Source of the DNA: Pseudoselenomonas ruminantium
GTDB taxonomy: Bacteria; Bacillota; Negativicutes; Selenomonadales; Selenomonadaceae
Direction of reading: 5' to 3'
Assembly: GCA_015058575.1 (NCBI GenBank)
Contig: SVBZ01000016.1
Span: 1-64,000, forward strand
DNA length: 64,000 nt
How positions within the stretch are numbered: position 1 is the first letter of the stretch; each line of letters starts with the position of its first letter. This document shows positions 20,651-29,401 of this stretch, piece by piece. Below the pieces are notes generated by a model that was not told where the DNA came from, ran no database searches, and saw nothing but the letters and a program-made list of their open reading frames with translations. The position numbers and the translations under genes were made by a program.

Positions 20651-20822
20651 GGGGTAGTGATTTTTTCTGTCTGGAGCGACTGTCCTGCGCAGCAGGACTG
20701 GGCCGTAAGCGCATAAGCTAGATATAGAGATGTACGTCGCGACCTGGTAACGGGAGCAGGTAACTAAGTCCGGAAAACCTTGCAAGCGGCCCATTTAGCG
20801 GAAACAGAAAAAGCACTACCCC
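20651..20822. other. Long-range hairpin, candidate structured RNA
   Basis: ggggtagtgattttttctgt (20651-20670) pairs with acagaaaaagcactacccc (20804-20822); inner stem tgggccg (20699-20705)/cggccca (20787-20793) and hairpin gtcctgcgcagcaggac. Confidence 0.5.
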
Positions 20823-21002
20823 GTGAACCCCGCGCTTCGTAGTATCGGGATTCCATATGGACGCATACACCTCATCCGAGCGCTTCGCGCCCACCGCTCG
20901 GGCTGTCCACTGGACAGCCGCAACTTCGTTGCCCCCCTTAAGGGAAGACTAGAACTGACCGTCAAACTGCAATTTGACAATAAACCTTGCTAGTGCTCTT
21001 GA

Positions 21003-21031
21003 TTGACAGCTAGTATTCATCGGTGTAAAAT
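21003..21031 (+). promoter_or_regulatory. Sigma-70-like promoter
   Basis: TTGACA (21003-21008), 17-bp spacer, TAAAAT (21026-21031), immediately upstream of riboswitch. Confidence 0.7.
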
Positions 21032-21037
21032 TTGTAG

Positions 21038-21210
21038 ATGGACAGGTGCCGTGAGGCTTAATAGAGAAACCGGTGCGATGCCGGTACGGTCACGCCACTG
21101 TAATGCGGAGAATCTCATAATATGTCACTGGCAGTTTTGCTGGGAAGGCTTGAGGTTTGATGAGGCAGAGTCAGGAGAACTGCCAGTCTGAAAATCACCG
21201 TGAAAGCACA
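21038..21210 (+). promoter_or_regulatory. Cobalamin (B12) riboswitch
   Basis: acaggtgccg...gccggtacggtcacgccactgtaatgcgg...gcagagtcaggagaactgcca (B12 box), upstream of cobalamin genes. Confidence 0.93.
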
Positions 21211-21262
21211 GGCTTTCGCACCTACGAACGATGGGGAGGGGATTTGACATAGATGTTGAGTT

Positions 21263-21290
21263 CCTTCTCTGTGCGGAGAAGGCTTTTTTT
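21263..21290 (+). terminator. Attenuator terminator of B12 riboswitch
   Basis: ccttctctgtgcggagaaggcttttttt. Confidence 0.85.
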
Positions 21291-21329
21291 ATGGTGTAAA
21301 CCAAGTAGCAGGTGGAGGTTATCAAAAGT

Positions 21330-22031
21330 ATGAGCGGAATTTTTTATGGTATTGGTGTGGGCCCTGGCGATCCGGAGTTGTTGACAATCAAGGCAATCAA
21401 GGCAATCGAGAAAGTCGATGTGCTGATTGCGCCGAAGACAGAGAAGAAGGATGGCAGTGTGGCGCTTTCGATTGCCAAGCCATATTTAAAGAAGGATATC
21501 GAAATCGTCTATCAGGTATTCCCGATGATCAAAGGGTTTGCCGAAAACAATACCGATGCCTGGGAGTCAAATAAGAAAGAAATCCTGGCGCTTTTGAAGG
21601 CGGGAAAGAATGTGGCTTTCCTGACGCTCGGCGATCCGATGTTTTATAGCACATACATCTATGTCTACCGCTTGCTGGAGCATGAAGATATCGAAATTCA
21701 GACAATCCCGGGCATTCCGGCATTTGCGGCAATCGGCAGCCAGATGGGGTATCCGATCGTCGAGGGCGACGATGTGCTTAGCATCGTGCCGGCAACAGCT
21801 TCGCCGGAGAAGGTCGAAAAAGCTGTGCAGTCGGCCGATAATGTCGTGCTCATGAAGGTGTACAAGAATTTCGCTGAAATCACGGATATGCTGGCCCGCA
21901 ACGATATGGCCAAGCAGGCTGTGCTCGTAAGCCGCGCTGGTTTGCCCGATGAACGCATCATCGAGGACATCGAGGCACATAAAGAGGAAAAACTGAATTA
22001 CTTATCGACTATCCTGACGCGGAAAAACTAA
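21330..22031 (+). CDS. cobI: Precorrin-2 / cobalt-factor II C20-methyltransferase
   Basis: MSGIFYGIGVGPGDPELLTIKAIKAIEKVD; LTLGDPMFYSTYIYV; IPGIPAFAAIGSQMG. Confidence 0.9.
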   Translation: MSGIFYGIGVGPGDPELLTIKAIKAIEKVDVLIAPKTEKKDGSVALSIAKPYLKKDIEIVYQVFPMIKGFAENNTDAWESNKKEILALLKAGKNVAFLTLGDPMFYSTYIYVYRLLEHEDIEIQTIPGIPAFAAIGSQMGYPIVEGDDVLSIVPATASPEKVEKAVQSADNVVLMKVYKNFAEITDMLARNDMAKQAVLVSRAGLPDERIIEDIEAHKEEKLNYLSTILTRKN

Positions 22032-22068
22032 GCGGGATGGTTGATATATAGAAGGGAAGTTTTTTATC

Positions 22069-23022
22069 ATGAAAAAAATCCTGTTCTTGCTTATGGCGGC
22101 ACTGGTTATGCTGGCAGCGGGCTGTGGACCGCAGCCTGCTGCCACGGACGGCAGTTCCGCCAAGGCGTATGCGGTCATTACCGATGATTTGGGCCGCGAG
22201 GTCGTGCTTCCCCAAAAGCCGAAGCGTATTGTCGTGACCTCAGCATCGTTTTTGGAGCCATTGGAGGCCGTCGATGGCGCAGCATTGGTAGTCGGCCGTC
22301 CGGATTCCAAGACCAAGATGCCGGATTACGCCAAGGACCTTACCAGCGTCGGTAAGGTCTATCAGATTGATGCCGAGAAAGTGCTTGCCTGTGAGCCGGA
22401 TCTTGTCATTGTCAACAAAGGCATGAACGAAAAGCTTGTCGATGCGCTGGAGAGCAATGGTATCCGTACTTTGGTGCTCGATATGAAGAGCTATGAGGAT
22501 GTCAAGCGCGAGGTCGGCATTCTGGCGCAGGTGACGGGCGCCAAGGACAAAGGCGACAAGCTGATTGCTGACATGGATGCGAAAATCCAGTCGGTCAAGG
22601 ATAAGATTCCGCAGGACAAGCGCCGCGTATCCGTCATCCATAGCACAAGCCAGGGCCTTACGGTACAGCTTGAGGGCAGCATTGCCGGATCGGTGGCGAA
22701 GATGCTGGGCTGGGAGAATGTAGCCAGTGGTACGGCACCGCTGGAGAAGAATCCCGATGCAGCACCGTACAGTCTGGAAAATCTAGTCGCGCAGAATCCG
22801 GAGCTCATCTTTGTCACAAGCATGGGCAAGCTGGATGCCATCAAGAGCGAGATGGATGCAACGATGAAGGGCAGCCCTGCCTGGCAGTCGGTCGCGGCTG
22901 TACGTGAAGGGCGTGTCTACTATTTGCCGCAGGATCTTTTCCTGTTGAGCCCGGGCATCCATTATCCGGAGGCCGTCGAGGCGATGGCCAGATGCGTTTA
23001 TCCTGAGGTGTTTGCCAAATGA
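22069..23022 (+). CDS. ABC transporter substrate-binding lipoprotein (BtuF-like)
   Basis: Lipobox LAAGC; VITDDLGREVVLPQKPKRIVVTS; ACEPDLVIVNKG. Confidence 0.88.
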   Translation: MKKILFLLMAALVMLAAGCGPQPAATDGSSAKAYAVITDDLGREVVLPQKPKRIVVTSASFLEPLEAVDGAALVVGRPDSKTKMPDYAKDLTSVGKVYQIDAEKVLACEPDLVIVNKGMNEKLVDALESNGIRTLVLDMKSYEDVKREVGILAQVTGAKDKGDKLIADMDAKIQSVKDKIPQDKRRVSVIHSTSQGLTVQLEGSIAGSVAKMLGWENVASGTAPLEKNPDAAPYSLENLVAQNPELIFVTSMGKLDAIKSEMDATMKGSPAWQSVAAVREGRVYYLPQDLFLLSPGIHYPEAVEAMARCVYPEVFAK

Positions 23023-24023
23023 AAAAAATGCCGGCTGAATCGGAACGTCTGGTAAAGCGGCGGATATCACTATTAGTGGTATTTGCCGTTTTGGCATGTC
23101 TGGGCGGCATCATCAGCATAATGAAAGGTTCCGTTCCCATTCCATTGGCAGAGATTGCCGCTGCGCTTTTAGGGGACAGTGCTGGCACCCATCAGCAGAT
23201 TCTGATGAATATCCGTTTGCCACGCACTATCGTCGCGGCTTTTGTCGGCATCAATCTGTCGTTGTCGGGAGCCATCTTGCAGGCCATCATGAAAAATCCG
23301 CTGGCCGATCCGCATATCATCGGCATATCATCGGGGGCAGGGCTGGCGGGCATTGTCATCATGCTTGCACTGCCGGAACACAGCTGGCTTATCATGCCAG
23401 TGGCGTTTGCCGGTGCGATGGGAGCAGCTATGCTCATCTATCTGCTGGCCTGGAAGAATGGTATCCGGCCAATCCGCATCATCCTGGCGGGTGTCGCTGT
23501 GTCAGCCTTTTTCGGCGCAGGGATTTCGGCGATGATGATTTTTTACAGTGACAGGGTCCATAGTGCGCTGATGTGGATGGTCGGCGGACTGTCGGCGCGC
23601 AGCTGGCCGCATGCCGAGCTGCTTTGGCCCTATACGCTGGCCGGGCTGGTGCTGGCGCTGGTACTCGCGCGGCAGCTCAATATCCTCCAGCTCGGGGATG
23701 AGCTGGCCCGCGGTCTTGGCCTGCCCGTGGAACGGACGCGGCTTTTGGCGACGGCGGTCGCGGCATTGCTCGCGGCAAGTGCCGTGTCAGTGGTCGGTCT
23801 ATTGGGGTTTGTCGGCCTTATTGTCCCCCATGCTGCGCGGCTGCTGGTGGGCTCGGACTATCGCTTCCTGCTGCCGGCAGCTGCTCTTTTAGGCGCGGCC
23901 GTCGTGATGTTTAGCGATACGTTTGCGCGCACGGCCTTTGCACCGGTAGAGCTGCCTGTCGGTATCATCATGGCAGTGCTCGGCGCGCCGTTCTTCCTGT
24001 TCCTGCTCAGAAGGGAGCTTTGA
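23019..24023 (+). CDS. FecCD-family ABC permease (BtuC-like)
   Basis: RLPRTIVAAFVGINLSLSGAILQAIMKNPLADPHIIGISSGAGL; GFVGLIVPHAARLLVGSDYR. Confidence 0.92.
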   Translation: MKKMPAESERLVKRRISLLVVFAVLACLGGIISIMKGSVPIPLAEIAAALLGDSAGTHQQILMNIRLPRTIVAAFVGINLSLSGAILQAIMKNPLADPHIIGISSGAGLAGIVIMLALPEHSWLIMPVAFAGAMGAAMLIYLLAWKNGIRPIRIILAGVAVSAFFGAGISAMMIFYSDRVHSALMWMVGGLSARSWPHAELLWPYTLAGLVLALVLARQLNILQLGDELARGLGLPVERTRLLATAVAALLAASAVSVVGLLGFVGLIVPHAARLLVGSDYRFLLPAAALLGAAVVMFSDTFARTAFAPVELPVGIIMAVLGAPFFLFLLRREL

Positions 24024-24024
24024 T

Positions 24025-24810
24025 ATGACACTTTCCATCAAGAATCTGAGCGTCAGGATTGCGCATAAGGACATCCTGCAGGATTTATCGATTGATTTTG
24101 CGGCAGGAAAACGCACGGCAATCATCGGCCCGAATGGGGCGGGCAAGTCGACGCTGCTGAAGACGGCGGCGGGGCTGCGTACTGACTATACGGGCAGTGT
24201 CCAGCTCGATGCGGTGGATATCCGCAGGCTTTCACGGCGGGATATCGCGCGCAGGCTGGCCATCCTGCCGCAAGGCGCGACGGCACCGCCAGATACGACG
24301 GTGCAGCAGCTGGTAGACTATGGGCGCTTTCCGTATCGCAGCTGGTTTCGTGCCAGCGATGCCAAGGCAGACCGCGAGGCGGTCGAGTGGGCGATGGCAG
24401 TCACGCATACGGAGCAATTTGCGGCGCGTCAGGTGCAGACGTTATCGGGCGGTGAGCGGCAGCGGGCGTTTCTGGCGATGGCGCTTGCCCAGCAGCCAGA
24501 GATCCTGCTGCTTGACGAGCCGACGACGTATCTCGATATTGCCCATCAGCTGGAGGTCATGGACATCGTCGCTAAAATCAATCGCGATTATGGCATGACG
24601 GTCATCATGGTGCTGCACGATATCAATCATGCACTGCAGTATGCGGATGAAATTGCCGTGTTGACCGGTCAACATATTGCGGCACAGGGACGGCCGAAGG
24701 ATATTTTGACCGTTGATATGCTGGCCAAGGTATTCCATGTAAAGGCGGACATTTTCGTGAATCGCCAGGGGAAAGCTGTGTTATCGCCAGTGGGCTTGGT
24801 CAAAGATTGA
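24025..24810 (+). CDS. ABC transporter ATP-binding protein (BtuD-like)
   Basis: Walker A GPNGAGKST, signature LSGGERQRAFLAMAL, Walker B ILLLDEPTTYLD. Confidence 0.93.
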   Translation: MTLSIKNLSVRIAHKDILQDLSIDFAAGKRTAIIGPNGAGKSTLLKTAAGLRTDYTGSVQLDAVDIRRLSRRDIARRLAILPQGATAPPDTTVQQLVDYGRFPYRSWFRASDAKADREAVEWAMAVTHTEQFAARQVQTLSGGERQRAFLAMALAQQPEILLLDEPTTYLDIAHQLEVMDIVAKINRDYGMTVIMVLHDINHALQYADEIAVLTGQHIAAQGRPKDILTVDMLAKVFHVKADIFVNRQGKAVLSPVGLVKD

Positions 24811-24847
24811 TTGGTAATACATATTTATATAGAAGAAAGATATCTTA

Positions 24848-24897
24848 TCTCCACTGTTTTGGACGTGTTTGCGCGCAAAACAGTGGGGGTTTTTTAT
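24848..24897 (+). terminator. Hairpin terminator
   Basis: ccactgttttggacgtgtttgcgcgcaaaacagtgggggtttttt. Confidence 0.85.
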
Positions 24898-24991
24898 TGC
24901 TGAGGATTAGATGAAAATAAAATGAAAAAATGTCTCAAATATAAATGATAATCCTTGACAATTGAAGATGATATGAGTTATCATACTCAAA

Positions 24992-25010
24992 GATAAACAA
25001 TATCATTATC
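24992..25010 (+). promoter_or_regulatory. Candidate Fur box upstream of feoA
   Basis: GATAAACAATATCATTATC resembles GATAATGATAATCATTATC (15/19 by eye); TTGACA -35-like at 24955. Confidence 0.6.
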
Positions 25011-25033
25011 AGCAAGGCCGATAGTGTCTGGCT

Positions 25034-25285
25034 ATGAGAGTTTATGGGGAGGTTTTTGATTTGACTTTGAAAGATGGCAAAACTGGCATGACGCTGAAAA
25101 TCAAGCAGATTGGCGACAGCAATCTGAAGGAACGGCTCATGACGATGGGGCTTACGCCGGGAACCAAGGTAAAGGTCCTGCGTTCGGCGCCGCTGGGCGA
25201 TCCTATCGCGATTGGTGTTCGCTCCTACAATCTGGCACTTCGCCGCGCGGATGCGGAGATGGTTACGGTGGAGCAGGTCGGCTGA
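25034..25285 (+). CDS. feoA: FeoA ferrous iron transport protein A
   Basis: FeoA-type SH3-like small ORF: MTLKIKQIGDSNLKERLMTMGLTPGTKVKVLRSAPLGDPIAIGVRSYNLALRRADAEMV. Confidence 0.9.
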   Translation: MRVYGEVFDLTLKDGKTGMTLKIKQIGDSNLKERLMTMGLTPGTKVKVLRSAPLGDPIAIGVRSYNLALRRADAEMVTVEQVG

Positions 25286-25342
25286 GTTTGACCCGTCAAT
25301 TGACCAGTCAAATAGAAATTCAAAGGAGACGATTGATACAAA

Positions 25343-27238
25343 ATGGCAACATTAGCAGTAGCATTGACCGGTAATCCGAATACCGGTAAATCGACGATAT
25401 TCAACGAGCTCACAGGTGCCCGCCAGAAAATCGGTAACTGGCCGGGCGTCACGGTCGACAAGAAGGTCGGTTATACCCGCCACAATGACCGTGCGATTTC
25501 CATCGTTGACCTGCCGGGAACGTACAGCGTCAACGCACGCTCCCCGGAGGAGAAAATCGTCATCGATTATCTCACGACCAATAAACTTGACCTCGTCATG
25601 GACGTTGTCGACAGCTCGAACATCGAGCGCAATCTGTTCCTGACGGTACAGCTGCTCGAAAAAGGCATTCCTCTCCTGATTGACCTCAATATGCAGGATG
25701 ATGCGGAGCGCCGCGGCATCAAGATCGACTGCCGCAAGCTCGAGGATGCTCTGGGAATGCCGGTCGTCCAGACTGTTGGCCGCAGCAGCAAGAGCACGAA
25801 AAAGCTGCTCGATGTATTCACGTCGACGGTCATGGCAAACTATGAGCCGAGCCAGCTCGTCAAAGATCATATCCTCAAGGTGCAGGAAATCGAGGCCAGC
25901 AACAAGACGGCTGATGCTAAGCAGGAAGCAATCATCGAGGCGCGTTATGCGTTGATCGATCAGGTTATGGCTGAGGCTGTTACGGTCAAGAACATGGGGG
26001 CAACGTTCTCGGAGAAGGTTGACCGCATCCTTGCCAATGGCGTTTTGGCATTACCGCTCTTTTTAGCTATCATGTATGCTGTTTTCCAGATTACGTTTGA
26101 GTGGATTGGCCAGCCGATTGCGGATGCTCTCGATTCGTTGATCAATGAGGATTTCCTTGAGTTCGCAACGGATGCGCTGACGGATGCCGGCGTTGCTGAG
26201 TGGATGGTATCGCTAGTCTGCGATGGCATCATCGGTGGTGTTGGTGCAGTCTTGACGTTCGTACCACTGATCTTCGTGCTGTTCTTCTGCCTGTCGTTCC
26301 TCGATGGTACGGGCTATATGGCGCGTATCGCCTTCATCATGGACCCGATCATGCGCCGCTGCGGCCTTACGGGCAAAGGCATCATGCCGCTGATGATGGG
26401 CTTTGGCTGCGGTGTTCCGGCAGTCATGGGTGCCAGGGCACTTGATTCGGAGAAAGACCGCATGGTTTCGATTCTCGTTACGCCGTTCTTGACTTGCGGC
26501 GCTAAGCTGCCAATCATGGCACTGTTTGCGGCGATGTTCTTCCCGGATAATGCGGCTAATATCGTTTTCTCCATGTATATCATCGGTGTGGTCATGGCAA
26601 TCGTAGCTGCCAAGGGACTTGGCTCCACACTGTTCAAGGATAAGGGTTCGACGTTCCTGTTGGAGCTTCCGCCGTATCGTATGCCGGATATGAAATCTGT
26701 ATTGCTTGAGACCTGGGATAAAGGTAAAGGATATCTCGTAAAAGCTGGTACGATTATCTTTGCTGCTTCGGTCCTGCTCTGGGTTATGTCGAACTACAAC
26801 TTCGAGGGCCCGTGCGAGATCGACGAGTCGATTCTTGCTACGCTGGGCGGCTGGATGTCGACGCTGTTCGTATTCCATGGCTTTGATACCTGGGAGTCTG
26901 GTGCTGCCCTGCTGTCGGGCATCATGGCTAAAGAGACTGTTGTCGCAACCATCGGTGTCCTCTATGGCGCTGCCGATGTATCGACGGAGGCAGCTGATGC
27001 TGTTGAGTCGGCTGGCACGATGCTCGATACGGGCATGGCTACGAGCTTCACGGCTTTGTCGGCTTTTGCTTTCATGATTTTCTCCCAGCTCTATACGCCG
27101 TGTGTCACGGCTCTTGGTACGATCAAGAAAGAGGCTGGCAGCTGGAAATGGATGGCATTCTCGGCTGTCTATATGTTCGTGATTGCCTGGGCTGTATCGC
27201 TCGTGGTTTACCAGGGCGGCCGTCTGCTGGGCTTTTGA
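25343..27238 (+). CDS. feoB: Ferrous iron transport protein B
   Basis: GNPNTGKSTIFNELTG, DLPGTYS G-motifs; membrane core GFGCGVPAVMGAR. Confidence 0.96.
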   Translation: MATLAVALTGNPNTGKSTIFNELTGARQKIGNWPGVTVDKKVGYTRHNDRAISIVDLPGTYSVNARSPEEKIVIDYLTTNKLDLVMDVVDSSNIERNLFLTVQLLEKGIPLLIDLNMQDDAERRGIKIDCRKLEDALGMPVVQTVGRSSKSTKKLLDVFTSTVMANYEPSQLVKDHILKVQEIEASNKTADAKQEAIIEARYALIDQVMAEAVTVKNMGATFSEKVDRILANGVLALPLFLAIMYAVFQITFEWIGQPIADALDSLINEDFLEFATDALTDAGVAEWMVSLVCDGIIGGVGAVLTFVPLIFVLFFCLSFLDGTGYMARIAFIMDPIMRRCGLTGKGIMPLMMGFGCGVPAVMGARALDSEKDRMVSILVTPFLTCGAKLPIMALFAAMFFPDNAANIVFSMYIIGVVMAIVAAKGLGSTLFKDKGSTFLLELPPYRMPDMKSVLLETWDKGKGYLVKAGTIIFAASVLLWVMSNYNFEGPCEIDESILATLGGWMSTLFVFHGFDTWESGAALLSGIMAKETVVATIGVLYGAADVSTEAADAVESAGTMLDTGMATSFTALSAFAFMIFSQLYTPCVTALGTIKKEAGSWKWMAFSAVYMFVIAWAVSLVVYQGGRLLGF

Positions 27239-27291
27239 TGGATAACTACTCCATATAACAGGTACCGGAATTTCGACTAGGAGGGATAGAT

Positions 27292-27447
27292 ATGGCAACC
27301 TATATTGTCGGCGCGGTTTTGGCCGTAGCGCTGTACTTCGCCGTTCGTCACGTGTACCGCAATTTCCGTGATGGCAAGGAAGACTGCTGTGGCAGCTCGG
27401 ATTGCAGCTGCTGCTCGGGATGCCATTCCCTGACGGATAAGAAATAA
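27292..27447 (+). CDS. FeoB-associated Cys-rich membrane protein (51 aa)
   Basis: Not in ORF track. Own translation: MATYIVGAVLAVALYFAVRHVYRNFRDGKEDCCGSSDCSCCSGCHSLTDKK; RBS aggaggg; follows feoB. Confidence 0.82.
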   Translation: MATYIVGAVLAVALYFAVRHVYRNFRDGKEDCCGSSDCSCCSGCHSLTDKK

Positions 27448-27456
27448 GCGGATAAC

Positions 27457-27499
27457 AAAAGAGGAGCCCGGGACATTTCGTCCCAGGCTCCTCTTTGTT
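27457..27499. terminator. Bidirectional terminator
   Basis: aaaagaggagcccgggacatttcgtcccaggctcctcttt between convergent genes. Confidence 0.85.
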
Positions 27500-27501
27500 G
27501 T

Positions 27502-28281
27502 TCAACGGAGGCGGCGGTAGAGCTCGCTGGCCTGGATCAACAGACTATGCGGCAGGATTGAAGCGAAGATGCGGTGCAGGAACGAGACGGCATCCGGCGT
27601 GCAGACTTTGATATGATTGCGGGCGGCGCGCAGCGAGCGCTCGGCAATCTCGGCCTGCGTGCTGGCAAACGGCAGGCTGTGGAAAAGGCCCTGCCGGTCA
27701 GTCTTGCGGGCCTCAGTGATGAACTCCGTATCTTTGATCCAGTACGGGCAGACCGCCGTGACATCGATATGCTGCGGCGCAAGTTCCTGCCCGAGTGCGC
27801 GGCTGTAGCTCAGCAGGAAGGCTTTGCTGGCTGCATAAGCCGTGAGAAAAGGAATCGGCTGGAAGGCGGCACAAGAACAGATCTCAAGGATATGACTGCC
27901 CGCTGACATAAAGGGCAGGGCAAGCTGCGTCAGCGTGACAGCCGCACGGCAGTTGAGATCGACCAGGCGGGCGGTCGTTGCGGTGTCGATTTCCGAGCAG
28001 CTGCCGATGCGGCCAAAACCGGCGGCATTGATCAGCCAGCGCACTTCAAGCCCTGTATTTGCCGCCAGCTGTTTTTCGATGCGGGCAAAGCTGTCCGGCT
28101 CTGTGAGATCCAAGGGGAACAGGCGGCAGGCCTTCGGGGCCAGCTCTTCCTTGAGGGCCGTAAGCCGCTCCTCGCGGCGGGCAATCAGCCAAAATTCTTC
28201 GATGGAGTCATCCTGGGCGAGCTGGCGGGCGTACTCACGGCCAAGTCCGCTGGAGGCGCCGGTAATGATTGCAATATTCAT
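27502..28281 (-). CDS. SDR-family oxidoreductase
   Basis: MNIAIITGASSGLGREYARQLA; INAAGFG; YAASKAFLLSYSRAL. Confidence 0.9.
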   Translation of the reverse strand: MNIAIITGASSGLGREYARQLAQDDSIEEFWLIARREERLTALKEELAPKACRLFPLDLTEPDSFARIEKQLAANTGLEVRWLINAAGFGRIGSCSEIDTATTARLVDLNCRAAVTLTQLALPFMSAGSHILEICSCAAFQPIPFLTAYAASKAFLLSYSRALGQELAPQHIDVTAVCPYWIKDTEFITEARKTDRQGLFHSLPFASTQAEIAERSLRAARNHIKVCTPDAVSFLHRIFASILPHSLLIQASELYRRLR

Positions 28282-28456
28282 GCGTACAGTCCTTTCGTGT
28301 TTTCTAATCTCCATTATAGCGTAAATTCAGCCAGAATTCAGTAAATCGTTTTAGAATTAGGACAGTTACAGCAGGAGAACAAAATCTTTTGCCGAAGAGT
28401 AACCAGGTAAGCAGGATACATGCTTGCCGGACAATTAAATTATGGGAGGTTACAGT

Positions 28457-28672
28457 ATGAGGATCAGCAAAGTGAGAAACATGTCAAAGTCGTTGTTCTG
28501 GGGCGACAGACCTTTACCTGAGGACTCCGAGATGAAAGGGGTGATTGAGACGGATAATGGCAGGACAGGAATCCTGCTGAGGCTCAAGAATGGACTGTAC
28601 GTGCTGGGGATGGCTGGCAGCCTCTCAAAACTGAATCAGGATAAGATTCGTCGCAAGCTCAAGGAAGCATAA
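28457..28672 (+). CDS. hypothetical small protein (71 aa)
   Basis: ORF after ggaggttacagt RBS; followed by strong terminator. Confidence 0.6.
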   Translation: MRISKVRNMSKSLFWGDRPLPEDSEMKGVIETDNGRTGILLRLKNGLYVLGMAGSLSKLNQDKIRRKLKEA

Positions 28673-28688
28673 GACGATAGATAGAGAC

Positions 28689-28742
28689 AAAAGTGCTGAT
28701 GCACAAGTGAGGATTCACTGTGCATCAGCACTTTTTTTATTT
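28689..28742 (+). terminator. Hairpin terminator
   Basis: gtgctgatgcacaagtgaggattcactgtgcatcagcacttttttt, near-perfect stem. Confidence 0.88.
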
Positions 28743-28849
28743 TAATCGAAATGCCATGCTGCTCTCAGAATTTTCTTGGTATGCAGTAGTACGATAGGAA
28801 GGTGATAAATGCTTTCACTTATGATAGATACGATTTCCGGGAGGAAGAC

Positions 28850-29401
28850 ATGAGTAATGTAAATAAACCATCCATCTATGATCCATGCGTAATGCTGCAT
28901 GACCGCAAGACGGTCTTTTCACGAAAGACTGTCCTGGACGGCAAGGTTTCGCTGGTCATGCCCGAGGATTTTGTCCTGCTTGATGAGGCCACTAGGCGTA
29001 AGCTCTATGCGGTAAGCGATGCACCCGGCGAGCTTTATAGCAACGAGCAGGGCTGCTTTGTCGTGGGGCTCAAGCTGACCGGGACGCGGCTTGCAGATGC
29101 GCAGCTCGATGCAGGCATGGACATCATGAAAAAAGTATTTCCCTATAGCGCCCATAACGCCCAGCTGCTGTCGGCAAAAATCATGCAGGCCCAGAATGCT
29201 CCGCTGGGCGTTTTGGCGTATGCGCATGAGACGCTTTTGGAGAAGGTCTATCAGATCATGTTCCTGAGTTCGCTGGGGGGGCACATGCTTGTCGGCAGTT
29301 TGCATTTTTCGCTCAAGGACAGCGAGTGGATGCTGCCGCTGGCGGAGGAAATCATCGGCTCCTATTGCGACCTGACGAAGAAAGAAGGCGGCAAGGAATG
29401 A
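28850..29401 (+). CDS. DUF1795/DcrB-like protein, candidate EagR-type chaperone
   Basis: SLVMPEDFVLLDEATRRKLYAVSDAPGELYSNEQGCFVVGLKLTG; overlaps the VgrG start (ATGA). Confidence 0.65.
   Translation: MSNVNKPSIYDPCVMLHDRKTVFSRKTVLDGKVSLVMPEDFVLLDEATRRKLYAVSDAPGELYSNEQGCFVVGLKLTGTRLADAQLDAGMDIMKKVFPYSAHNAQLLSAKIMQAQNAPLGVLAYAHETLLEKVYQIMFLSSLGGHMLVGSLHFSLKDSEWMLPLAEEIIGSYCDLTKKEGGKE

Larger units (their letters stand above)
20096..20977. mobile_element. Non-coding, TIR-bounded, palindrome-rich element (MITE-like or structured-RNA element)
   Basis: Left end TCAAATTGCAGTTTG-TATGCT-AGTTCTAG (20096-20124) is the inverted copy of right end CTAGAACT-GACCGT-CAAACTGCAATTTGA (20949-20977); interior has long inverted repeats and no credible ORF. 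Confidence 0.6.

Noticed and set aside
26213-27505. 430-aa antisense ORF opposite feoB
   Set aside because: Shadow ORF; spans the convergent terminator
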